Shown here one piece after another: positions 1 to 6,284 of a stretch of DNA of 9,622 nt. Position 1 is the stretch's first letter, and the number at the start of each line of letters is the position of its first letter. This DNA is from Bacteroidaceae bacterium (GTDB lineage Bacteria > Bacteroidota > Bacteroidia > Bacteroidales > Bacteroidaceae). Under the pieces are notes generated by a model, which made no database searches, was not told where the DNA came from, and saw only the letters and a program-made list of their open reading frames with translations. The translations under genes were made by a program, and so were the position numbers. The DNA is taken from positions 1 to 9,622 of the forward strand of contig JAEDNQ010000086.1 of the NCBI GenBank assembly GCA_016302435.1, in the 5' to 3' direction.

Positions 1-462
1 GGTATGGACACTTATGTTTCCGCTGTTAGGATTGCTCTTCATGTCCCTCCAAGGTATGCCTAACACATCCCAGTAGGCATGGGTGCAGCCTATCATGAAG
101 CCTCCGATGACTCTGCCCAGATGTTTTCCCTCCACACGGCGGATATGCAGGAGGCCATGGAAATGGTCGGGCATGACCTCTGCCGCTATGACTGTGACAT
201 GGGGATGAAAGCGTGGGATGTTTCGCCAGCACTCCATTACTCGCATCCCCAGATCGAGGTAGATAACACGTGGAGCGTTGGGGTCATCCTTCGGAAGCCC
301 TGGCTTGCCGCAGACTATGCTCATGCGTGGCGCCTTCTTGTTAGCATTGAGGGTCACAAAGAAATAGCCTTCGTAGTAGTCTGCTATGGGGGAACGCTTG
401 CGAGCATCAGGCAGCGAGTCTTGGTATTGTTTCATTCTGTAGATTTGGGCTGGGGTAAGCAT
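1..462 (-). CDS. REP-associated / IS200-like Y1 transposase (3' part beyond the left edge)
   Basis: The minus-strand frame is open from an ATG at 462 to the left edge, giving 154 residues with no stop, so the C-terminus is missing. It starts MLTPAQIYRM. The signature is VMPDHFHGLLHI at about residues 96-107: His100-Phe-His102 is the HUH metal-binding motif of Y1 transposases, in the context typical of REP-associated tyrosine transposases. The first strand YFFVTLNA (about 33-40) also fits. Known members nick and join single-stranded DNA at hairpin ends through one catalytic tyrosine. That tyrosine should lie in the helix after the HUH strand, outside the window, so activity cannot be judged. 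Upstream codons stay open without another ATG, so 462 is the natural start. A 39-bp tandem repeat lies 80-157 bp upstream of the start; such transposases often sit beside short repeats they may act on. Confident on family, not on activity. Confidence 0.86.
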   Translation of the reverse strand, partial: MLTPAQIYRMKQYQDSLPDARKRSPIADYYEGYFFVTLNANKKAPRMSIVCGKPGLPKDDPNAPRVIYLDLGMRVMECWRNIPRFHPHVTVIAAEVMPDHFHGLLHIRRVEGKHLGRVIGGFMIGCTHAYWDVLGIPWRDMKSNPNSGNISVHT

Positions 463-541
463 AAGCGTGGTATTTTTGAAGTTATAACTTTGATTATTTG
501 TAGGGAGTGAGTAAAAAAGAGATAGCCGAGTAGCCATGGGC

Positions 542-619
542 CAATTGGGCGCGCTTTGTCTCGGTTGGACAGCCACGGGTCAATTGGGCGCGCTTTGTCT
601 CGGTTGGACAGTCACGGGG
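542..619. repeat. 39-bp tandem repeat, two copies, beside the transposase
   Basis: Copies at 542-580 and 581-619 begin CAATTGGGCGCGCTTTGTCT and differ at only two positions near their ends. A partial earlier copy is visible as AGCCATGGGC just before 542. Each unit carries a GC-rich GGCGCGC core and a small inverted repeat TGTC-N7-GACA. The pair sits between menA (stop at 629) and the transposase start (462), in non-coding DNA. No spacer separates the copies, so this is not a CRISPR array. It may be a REP-like or intergenic repeat family connected with the neighbouring transposase, but that link is inference. Confidence 0.85.
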
Positions 620-629
620 ATTCCTCCCC
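616..629 (-). other. Small hairpin at the menA stop codon
   Basis: Read on the minus strand, the sequence GGGGA-GGAA-TCCCC forms a 5-bp stem with a GNRA-type GGAA loop. It begins at the last base of the menA stop codon. No T-run follows; instead the 39-bp repeats begin. It may protect the 3' end of the menA transcript or belong to the repeat element. The stem is short and could be chance. Confidence 0.4.
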
Positions 630-1696
630 TACTGACCAATGAGCACATTGGCAGCAAAGAGGAGACCAAAGAGGAAGATGTTGCGGGCTGTCTCGCCAAG
701 CACTGCGTTGAGTTCGCGTCCGTCAAGCGACTGGAAACGCCGGAAAGTGCGAAAATGCAGGATAAGGTATACAACAATGAAGGGGTAACGTATAGACGTC
801 AAGGGATACATGAAAAGGGCAACAATGCCCAATATGGTGGCAAATACACCTAACCACAGATATAAATCTTGACAAGCCTGGAGACCTTCCTTTGAGGCTC
901 CATCAGACTTTTCCACCTTACCTTCCTTTGAGGCTTCATCAGACTTTTCTGACTTACATTCCTTTGAGGCTCTCCCATACAGCCCTGACGTTGAGTATTT
1001 CTCCATGATGCGCACAATGACTGTGCGTTTACCACTGATGGCATCCTGCTCCCGGTCGCGGTAGTTGTTGACGACAAGCAGAGTGTCGGTGGCAAGTCCC
1101 ATGGATGCGCCGGCAATGATGATGGGCACACACCATTCCCCTTCTGTCATGACATAGCATGTGAAGAATACTGGTACAAGACCAAAGAATATGAAGACGA
1201 GGATGTCGCCCCATCCAAGGTAGGAGAGCTTGGTTGTATACAGAAAACAGAAAAGGACACAGAGAAAGCCTACAAGCAGCAGCTCATACTGCATGTGGAG
1301 GAGCAGGATGAGGAGACCTACAAGACAGGACAGGATGGTGACTATGGCTATGGCAAGCTGCATGGCTATAGGAGTGATCCATCCTTGTGAACACGCACGC
1401 TCGGGACCTAAGCGATCCTCACGGTCAGTGCCTTTCTTGAAGTCAAAATAATCATTGATAAGGTTGGCGTCTATCTGCATGACTATGGCAAAGAGCAGAC
1501 AAAGACCAAAGGGCAGAAGCGCTGAAGGCAACCACTGAATAAAGGATGGAGCAGACCAGTCGTCGTGTGACATGGAGGAGGCCATGTAAACGAAGGCCAT
1601 GGAACCGCCCACAAGGACTGGAGCAGCCGCCCCCGTGAGAGTCTTGGGGCGTATAGCAAGCCACCAAGCAAGAGGAGAATTGGTCTTGACGTTCAT
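629..1696 (-). CDS. menA: 1,4-dihydroxy-2-naphthoate polyprenyltransferase (MenA)
   Basis: MenA is an integral membrane enzyme that prenylates 1,4-dihydroxy-2-naphthoate to demethylmenaquinone in menaquinone synthesis. The 355 residues show the UbiA-superfamily pattern. IRPKTLTGAAAPVLVG lies near the N-terminus (15-30). The first Asp-rich motif NLINDYFDFKKGTD (78-91) is followed by DRLGPERACSQGWITP, and the second motif NNYRDREQD is at 210-218. About eight hydrophobic segments are visible. The usual family length is near 300; the excess here is largely a charged insert at about 240-276, built from a 12-residue repeat (ASKEGKVEKSDG type) between LY240 and LYLWLG. Both catalytic motifs are intact, so the enzyme should work. 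The ATG at 1696 has a strong AAGGAGA Shine-Dalgarno 8 nt upstream. The gene is 3 bp downstream of the MORN gene and is probably cotranscribed with it. Confidence 0.95.
   Translation of the reverse strand: MNVKTNSPLAWWLAIRPKTLTGAAAPVLVGGSMAFVYMASSMSHDDWSAPSFIQWLPSALLPFGLCLLFAIVMQIDANLINDYFDFKKGTDREDRLGPERACSQGWITPIAMQLAIAIVTILSCLVGLLILLLHMQYELLLVGFLCVLFCFLYTTKLSYLGWGDILVFIFFGLVPVFFTCYVMTEGEWCVPIIIAGASMGLATDTLLVVNNYRDREQDAISGKRTVIVRIMEKYSTSGLYGRASKECKSEKSDEASKEGKVEKSDGASKEGLQACQDLYLWLGVFATILGIVALFMYPLTSIRYPFIVVYLILHFRTFRRFQSLDGRELNAVLGETARNIFLFGLLFAANVLIGQ
887..972. repeat. 36-bp in-frame tandem repeat within menA
   Basis: Copies start at 887, 923 and 959 (the last is partial). Each begins TTCCTTTGAGGCT on the plus strand and the spacing is exactly 36 bp. 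On the coding strand the units read ASKECKSEKSDE, ASKEGKVEKSDG, ASKEG, so copy changes add or remove 12 hydrophilic residues without shifting the frame. The copies differ at several positions, and some differences change residues (C/G, S/V, E/G), so the array is not brand new. Confidence 0.9.
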
Positions 1697-1699
1697 GTG

Positions 1700-2332
1700 C
1701 TACTTCTCCTTTTCTTTCCAGTACTGGATAGTTATGGTATTGTTGGTAAAGAAGAGGGCACCGAAACCAGAACGTTCGTTGTTCTTATAGCGTCCGTAGT
1801 AGTAGTTGCCGTTGGAGTAGAAATAGATTCCATAGCCTTCGCGCTTGCCATTGACTGTTTCACCCACGTATTTGTCACCGTTTTGGTAGTTGAGAGACTC
1901 AAAGCGGTAGGTCTTGCTGTAGTCGGCAGGCAGGGTATACTTGGCACTATCCTTGATGATATACTGAGGGTCACCAGTTGTAAGGTCGTAGCAGATGTAG
2001 TGGTCGTTGGTGCCCACCTTAGCTGTGCGTACTCCCATCTTAATGCCAAACAGATAGTCGCCAAGTCTGTACTGTCCATAGATGACCCCATCTTGGTCAG
2101 TGTAGTAGGCTCCGAAGCCATAGATATTCTTGTCGCGAGTGATTTGTCCGAAATACTGACCATAGGATGTCTTTGCCACTCCACTTGCAAAATCCTTGAC
2201 ATAGTCCACAAATGTGGCATCATAGTGAGATGGAATCTGTGGATACTTGTCTAATCGAGCAAACTGAGCCTGAAGGCTGAGAGGGGCGATGATGGCGAAA
2301 ACTATCGCCAGCAGGATGTTTCTTTTATTCAT
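1700..2332 (-). CDS. Secreted MORN-repeat protein
   Basis: This 210-residue protein begins with a clear Sec signal peptide (MNKRNILLAI, hydrophobic core, then LSLQAQ at about 18-23, a probable signal peptidase I site). No lipobox cysteine is visible. Two stretches carry MORN-type repeats: about 57-100 (YGQYFGQI..YGFGAYY..YGQYRLGDYLFGIKM) and about 151-195 (GDKYVGETVNGKREGYGIYF, then YYYGRYKNNERSGFGALFF). MORN repeats form small beta-hairpins and usually mediate binding; no catalytic motif is seen, so the role is unknown. It likely acts in the periplasm or at the envelope. The C-terminal KEKEK codons double as menA's ribosome-binding site, with a 3-bp gap to the menA start, so the genes are probably translationally coupled. 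The start at 2332 is fixed by the signal peptide; a TAnnTTTG box lies about 110 bp upstream. Confidence 0.85.
   Translation of the reverse strand: MNKRNILLAIVFAIIAPLSLQAQFARLDKYPQIPSHYDATFVDYVKDFASGVAKTSYGQYFGQITRDKNIYGFGAYYTDQDGVIYGQYRLGDYLFGIKMGVRTAKVGTNDHYICYDLTTGDPQYIIKDSAKYTLPADYSKTYRFESLNYQNGDKYVGETVNGKREGYGIYFYSNGNYYYGRYKNNERSGFGALFFTNNTITIQYWKEKEK
1705..1711 (-). promoter_or_regulatory. Strong Shine-Dalgarno for menA inside the MORN gene
   Basis: The minus strand reads AAGGAGA, with 8 nt to the menA ATG at 1696. It lies within the last codons (KEKEK) of the upstream gene. It is stronger than the signals at the other starts in this window and points to coupled translation of the two genes. 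Confidence 0.75.
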
Positions 2333-2439
2333 TTCTGATGTATTGTTATTTGAAATTTATATAGTCTGGATGAAGCCGCATTATACCCCAATAGACAGTT
2401 TCTGTGTTCTATATTATATATAATGTGTCTTTTCGACTG

Positions 2440-2447
2440 CAAAATTA
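2440..2447 (-). promoter_or_regulatory. Bacteroidetes -7 box for the MORN-menA unit
   Basis: The minus strand reads TAATTTTG, matching the TAnnTTTG -7 consensus of the Bacteroidetes primary sigma factor. Transcription would start near 2433, giving a leader of about 100 nt before the ATG at 2332. No good TTTG -33 element is found at the expected distance. Confidence 0.5.
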
Positions 2448-2490
2448 CATATAATAAATAAATTAGACCACTTATTATTAAACCTTTTCG

Positions 2491-2498
2491 TAACTTTG
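2491..2498 (+). promoter_or_regulatory. Bacteroidetes -7 box for the outer-membrane protein gene
   Basis: TAACTTTG exactly matches the TAnnTTTG consensus. Transcription would start near 2505, leaving about 40 nt before the ATG at 2547. The -33 position is weak. The box contains the TTG that would serve as the longer alternative start of the downstream gene, which argues against that start. Confidence 0.6.
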
Positions 2499-2546
2499 CA
2501 GTCAATTTGGACGTATAAAACAAGAAACAAACCCCAATTACGCAAT

Positions 2547-5525
2547 ATGAAGAAAACATTATTGGCATTTCTCCTCTCTGCTCTCGGAGCAAATGCCTTG
2601 GCACAATCAAAATTCAATGTCTCGGGCATAATCCTCGAGGATGAAAGCAACGAACCAGTCGTATCTGCAACCGTCAGAATCCTCTCTCTGCCTGACAGCT
2701 CCATGGTGGGCGGAGCTGCTACAGCACCTGACGGCTCTTTTGAAATAAAGGATGTAAAGAAGGGCAAATACGTCACCAAAATCACCTTCATTGGATACAA
2801 GGACAGACTCATGCCACTTGACCTCACCAACAAAAAGGAAAAGAAGGTCAGTGTTGGATATATCCACATATCTCCCGACTCCAAGATGCTGAAGGAGGCT
2901 ACCGTATCTGCCAATGTGGCTCAGGTGCAGGTGAGCGGAGACTCCGTAGTATTCAATGCAGCAGCCTACCGCACACCGGAAGGGTCTGCACTGCAGGACC
3001 TCGTAAAGAAACTGCCAGGAGCTAAGGTGGACGATGAAGGCAACATAACCATCAATGGCAAGACTGTGAAGAAGATTCTTGTCGACGGCAAGGAGTTTTT
3101 CTTTGACGACACCAAGATGGCCATGCAGAATATTCCTACTTCCATGATAGACAAACTCAAGACCTACGAGAGGAAGAGCGACTTCAGCCGTGTGACAGGC
3201 ATTGACGACGGCGAAGAGGAGACAGTGTTAGACCTGACGGTCAAGAAGGGTATGAACAACGGATGGTTTGGCAATATCAATGCCGGCTACGGCACAGAGG
3301 ACCGCTACTCTGTCAACGCCAACATCAACCGTTTCATAGACCAGAACCAGTTCTCCATAATGGGCGGAGGCAACAATAACGGTGATCGAGGCTTCGGCGG
3401 AGGCGGCGGTAGAGGCTGGGGACGCGGAGGCAATGGTCTGCGCAACTCCAAGAACGTAGGTATAAACTTTGCCACCACATCTGAGAAACTTGAGATGGGA
3501 GGTAACGTGCGCTACCGCTACAACGGCTCCGACGTATGGAACAGGACATCTACACAGAGCTTCGTCACCTCACGCGGTTCGTTCTCCAACAGCGAGAGCA
3601 CAAGCCGCAGCGCAAGCCACAACTGGAATGCGAACTTCCGCTTCGAATGGAAACCAGACTCAATGACAAACATCATCTTCCGTCCCTCGGGCAGCCTCTC
3701 TCGCAGCACCAGCTTCAGCAACAGCGCCAGCGCAACCTTCAACGACGACCCTCACAATTGGTCTGACGACCCACTCGACGATGCCATCTCTGCTATTGAC
3801 GGCATCAACCCAACTGCCGGCGGAGCTGACAGTGACCCTATAGATGACCTCATCCAACATATCGTCAACACCAACCAGAACCGTTCGCAGAACGACTCCG
3901 ACAGTCGACGCATAAACGGTGAACTGCAATTCAACCGCCGACTCAACAACGAGGGACGAAACATCACACTGCGCATGACAGGAAACGCATCTGGCTCAGA
4001 CAGCAAACAGCTCTCTTCAGCCCGCATCTTCTACAACAACGATGGAAGCGAAACCATCAACAACAGATACTACAACACCCCAGGACGCAGCAGCGGCTAT
4101 AGTGCCCAGCTCACCTACTCAGAGCCAATAGCCGAAAAGACTTACCTGCAGTTATCATACCGTTTCAACTACAGCTACAACAAGTCTGACCGCCAGGCCT
4201 TCATCATGGATCCTACAGCCTACACAGACCTGTACAATGCTCTCGCACAATATCGCTACGACATTACAGGAGCAGTGGACTTCTTGCTCGCACAAGGCCA
4301 TAAGTTCTTCGGAGAAGACGAAAGCACCAAGGCTGACTCACTCTCACAGTACTCAATCTACAAAAACTTTGACCACGCCATCACCCTCAGCTTCCGCAAG
4401 GTGACAGACGCATATAACTTCAGCGCAGGCATAGACCTCCTGCCACAGCGCAGTCTGCTCGACTACAAATACATGGGCAAGGAGTTTCCCACCGTCACTC
4501 GCAACGTGTTCAACTTCGCCCCCAACGTTGATTTCCGCTACAACTTTGACAAGCAGACCAACCTGCGCCTGTCATATAGAGGACGCACATCACAGCCCAG
4601 CATGACCAACCTGCTCGACATAACAGACGACTCCAACCCACTCAACATCACCAAGGGTAATCCTGGTCTGAAGCCATCCTTCAGCCATGGCTTCAATGCA
4701 AACTACAACTCCTTCAAGATGGAGCATCAGCGCGGCATTTTTGCATGGGGTGGAGTCAACATGACACAGAACAGCATCAGCAACCGCACCAGCTACGACG
4801 AAGCTACAGGTGTGAGGACCACTCGACCAGAAAATATCAACGGTAATTGGAATGCCAACCTTGGCGGAGGTTTCAACATGTCGTTGGATAAGAACAACTA
4901 CTTCACGGTAAACAACTTCACAAGCCTCAACTACAGCCACCAGCTCAGCTACCTTGACCCCGTGCAGTACACACAGGACAAGTCGAAGACCAACACATAC
5001 AACGTTAGCGAGCACCTCGGTTTCGATTTCCGCAAAGACTGGTTTGAGATGGGCATCAATGGCAGCTTCACTTACAACAGTTCCAAGAACTCCGTGTTGA
5101 CAACAGGCAACATGAACACATGGGACTTCAGCTACGGAGCAGACATGAACCTCCTCTTCGACAATGGTCTGAGCATCTCCACCGACATCAGCGAAAGCAG
5201 CAGACGAGGATATGCCTCAAGCAGCATGAACACCAACGAACTGCTATGGAACGCTTCGGTCAGCAAGTCCTTCCTAAAGGGCAACGCTCTCACTATCAGC
5301 TTCCAATGGAACGACATTCTCAAGAATCAGAGCAACATCAGCCGCAACATCTCAGCATACCAGCGCAGCGACTCTGAATATAACGCCATCTACTCTTACG
5401 GCATGGTAAGACTCATCTACAAGCTCAACATCTTCGGCGGCAAAAACGCCAACGGTACTGACAAGGAGCGCCATGGATGGGGTGGCCCAGGCATGGGAGG
5501 CAGACCACCTATGAGAATAATGTAA
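2547..5525 (+). CDS. Outer-membrane beta-barrel protein with carboxypeptidase-regulatory-like domain (OMP_b-brl_3 / TonB-receptor-like)
   Basis: The 992-residue protein starts MKKTLLAFLLSALGANALAQ, a clean Sec signal peptide. Residues about 22-108 form a carboxypeptidase-regulatory-like beta-sandwich (VSGIILEDESNEPVVSATVRI ... PDGSFEIKDVKKGKY). A plug-like region follows (about 112-235, including LQDLVKKLPGAKVDDEGNITINGK and VDGKEFFFDD). The rest is a long Asn/Ser/Thr/aromatic-rich barrel of alternating strands. A Gly-rich loop lies at 272-298. The last recognisable strand is VRLIYKLNIFGG, after which a Gly/Pro/Arg tail of about 28 residues (GWGGPGMGGRPPMRIM) extends to the end; such tails are seen in this family. 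Members resemble TonB-dependent transporters, but no N-terminal TonB box is evident. Its substrate cannot be told, since no SusD partner or other transport gene is adjacent. The start at 2547 is chosen from the signal peptide. It is monocistronic, with a hairpin downstream. Confidence 0.9.
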   Translation: MKKTLLAFLLSALGANALAQSKFNVSGIILEDESNEPVVSATVRILSLPDSSMVGGAATAPDGSFEIKDVKKGKYVTKITFIGYKDRLMPLDLTNKKEKKVSVGYIHISPDSKMLKEATVSANVAQVQVSGDSVVFNAAAYRTPEGSALQDLVKKLPGAKVDDEGNITINGKTVKKILVDGKEFFFDDTKMAMQNIPTSMIDKLKTYERKSDFSRVTGIDDGEEETVLDLTVKKGMNNGWFGNINAGYGTEDRYSVNANINRFIDQNQFSIMGGGNNNGDRGFGGGGGRGWGRGGNGLRNSKNVGINFATTSEKLEMGGNVRYRYNGSDVWNRTSTQSFVTSRGSFSNSESTSRSASHNWNANFRFEWKPDSMTNIIFRPSGSLSRSTSFSNSASATFNDDPHNWSDDPLDDAISAIDGINPTAGGADSDPIDDLIQHIVNTNQNRSQNDSDSRRINGELQFNRRLNNEGRNITLRMTGNASGSDSKQLSSARIFYNNDGSETINNRYYNTPGRSSGYSAQLTYSEPIAEKTYLQLSYRFNYSYNKSDRQAFIMDPTAYTDLYNALAQYRYDITGAVDFLLAQGHKFFGEDESTKADSLSQYSIYKNFDHAITLSFRKVTDAYNFSAGIDLLPQRSLLDYKYMGKEFPTVTRNVFNFAPNVDFRYNFDKQTNLRLSYRGRTSQPSMTNLLDITDDSNPLNITKGNPGLKPSFSHGFNANYNSFKMEHQRGIFAWGGVNMTQNSISNRTSYDEATGVRTTRPENINGNWNANLGGGFNMSLDKNNYFTVNNFTSLNYSHQLSYLDPVQYTQDKSKTNTYNVSEHLGFDFRKDWFEMGINGSFTYNSSKNSVLTTGNMNTWDFSYGADMNLLFDNGLSISTDISESSRRGYASSSMNTNELLWNASVSKSFLKGNALTISFQWNDILKNQSNISRNISAYQRSDSEYNAIYSYGMVRLIYKLNIFGGKNANGTDKERHGWGGPGMGGRPPMRIM

Positions 5526-5628
5526 GAGAGACTTCTGGGAAACAGAGAACTCTGAAAAGCCCTGAAGGTCTGGAACTCCAGAAAAACCTGAAGGTCGGGA
5601 TAGTCCATTTCCCCGCTTCCTAAACACA

Positions 5629-5667
5629 CAGAGAAGGGATAGCAGCCACGCTGCTATCCCTTCTCTG
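5629..5667. terminator. Perfect 18-bp hairpin between convergent genes (probable bidirectional terminator)
   Basis: Arms at 5629-5646 and 5650-5667 are exactly complementary (AGAAGGGATAGCAGC / GCTGCTATCCCTTCT core) with a 3-nt loop CAC. It lies 103 bp after the outer-membrane protein stop and 18 bp after the rsmD stop, so it can serve both. No long T-run follows on either strand, so termination or 3'-end protection is inferred from stem strength and position. Confidence 0.7.
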
Positions 5668-5685
5668 CATATTCTTCATCTCCTC

Positions 5686-6216
5686 CTACTGGAAGAAGCT
5701 GAAGTTGACGCTTCCATAGTTGCGGTGCTCCACGAAGCGAGGATGAGAGGAGAAGTCATAGTCGGAACCATGTTCCAGGACAAATAAGCCATCATCAGCT
5801 AAAAGTGGAAGGACGGTCTCGGGTATGTCCTTTAGATTTTCAAGGGCATAGGGAGGATCTGCAAAGATTATATCATATTTCTCCTTGCACGCACTGGCAT
5901 ATCTGAAGACATCTCCCTTGAGCGGCAGCCACTCCTTGGCCTGCAGTTCCTTCTGCAAGCGTGAGAGATAGAGCCAGTGCTTGTAGCTTTTCTCTACAGA
6001 CACAACCTTTCTGCAACCTCTCGACGCCAGTTCCAAAGAGATGGAGCCAGTGCCTGCAAACAGGTCAAGGGCTGTAGGCTCAGCGTCAAAGTCTATGTAA
6101 ACATTCTCCAAGATATTGAAGAGTCCTTCTTTGGCGAAGTCTGTTGTTGGCCTCGCTGTAAAGTTGGTAGGCGTAGGGATGTGCCTGCTCTTATATTTAC
6201 CTCTGATTATTCGCAT
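5686..6216 (-). CDS. rsmD: 16S rRNA (guanine(966)-N(2))-methyltransferase RsmD
   Basis: RsmD uses S-adenosylmethionine to methylate N2 of G966 in the small-subunit rRNA during 30S assembly. The 176 residues match the family length. MRIIRGKYKSRHIPTP at the N-terminus and RPTTDFAKEGLFNIL (22-36) are family hallmarks. Motif I LDLFAGTGSISLELASRG (50-67) binds the cofactor, Glu75 (VVSVEK) sits at the end of strand 2, GDVF is at 101-104, and the catalytic motif IV DPPY is at 120-123. All key residues are present. It is the last gene of a minus-strand unit, 68 bp after the DUF3822 gene; this order (DUF3822 then rsmD) is, from memory, common in Bacteroidales. The start at ATG 6216 gives the standard N-terminus. 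The strong hairpin just after the stop should end the transcript. Confidence 0.95.
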   Translation of the reverse strand: MRIIRGKYKSRHIPTPTNFTARPTTDFAKEGLFNILENVYIDFDAEPTALDLFAGTGSISLELASRGCRKVVSVEKSYKHWLYLSRLQKELQAKEWLPLKGDVFRYASACKEKYDIIFADPPYALENLKDIPETVLPLLADDGLFVLEHGSDYDFSSHPRFVEHRNYGSVNFSFFQ

Positions 6217-6284
6217 AGTGTAATAGGATTAATGTGTGGTGGTACAAAAATGGAGCAATTGCGATAAACTCCATGGCTCTTGCA

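Noticed and set aside
485..492. TAACTTTG on the plus strand, a match to the Bacteroidetes -7 consensus
   Set aside because: No plus-strand gene lies downstream and no -33 element is at the right distance; the motif is short enough to occur by chance in AT-rich DNA.
536..853. Plus-strand ORF of 105 codons with a repeated 13-residue motif
   Set aside because: The repeat is simply the translated 39-bp DNA repeat, and the rest is antisense to menA. The residue pattern is not protein-like.
542..972. Repeats of 36 and 39 bp suggesting a CRISPR array
   Set aside because: The copies are directly adjacent with no spacers, the two repeat families are unrelated, one is inside menA, and no cas gene is present.
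1697..2254. Plus-strand ORF of 185 codons
   Set aside because: It is antisense to the MORN gene, which has a signal peptide, recognisable repeats and an operon position. The plus-strand translation is low-complexity Val/Leu/Ile.
2496..2546. Longer start (TTG at 2496) for the outer-membrane protein
   Set aside because: The extra 17 residues would precede a perfect signal peptide, and the TTG lies inside the predicted -7 promoter box, so it would not be in the transcript.
5561..5596. Direct repeat CCTGAAGGTC (5561 and 5587) and small palindromes after the outer-membrane protein gene
   Set aside because: Only 10 bp repeated twice with no neighbouring mobile-element features; no function can be supported.
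6217..6284. Weak hairpin (ATGGAG/CTCCAT, 13-nt loop, then TTTTTG on the minus strand) between DUF3822 and rsmD
   Set aside because: A 6-bp stem with a large loop is little better than chance; I do not call it a terminator.
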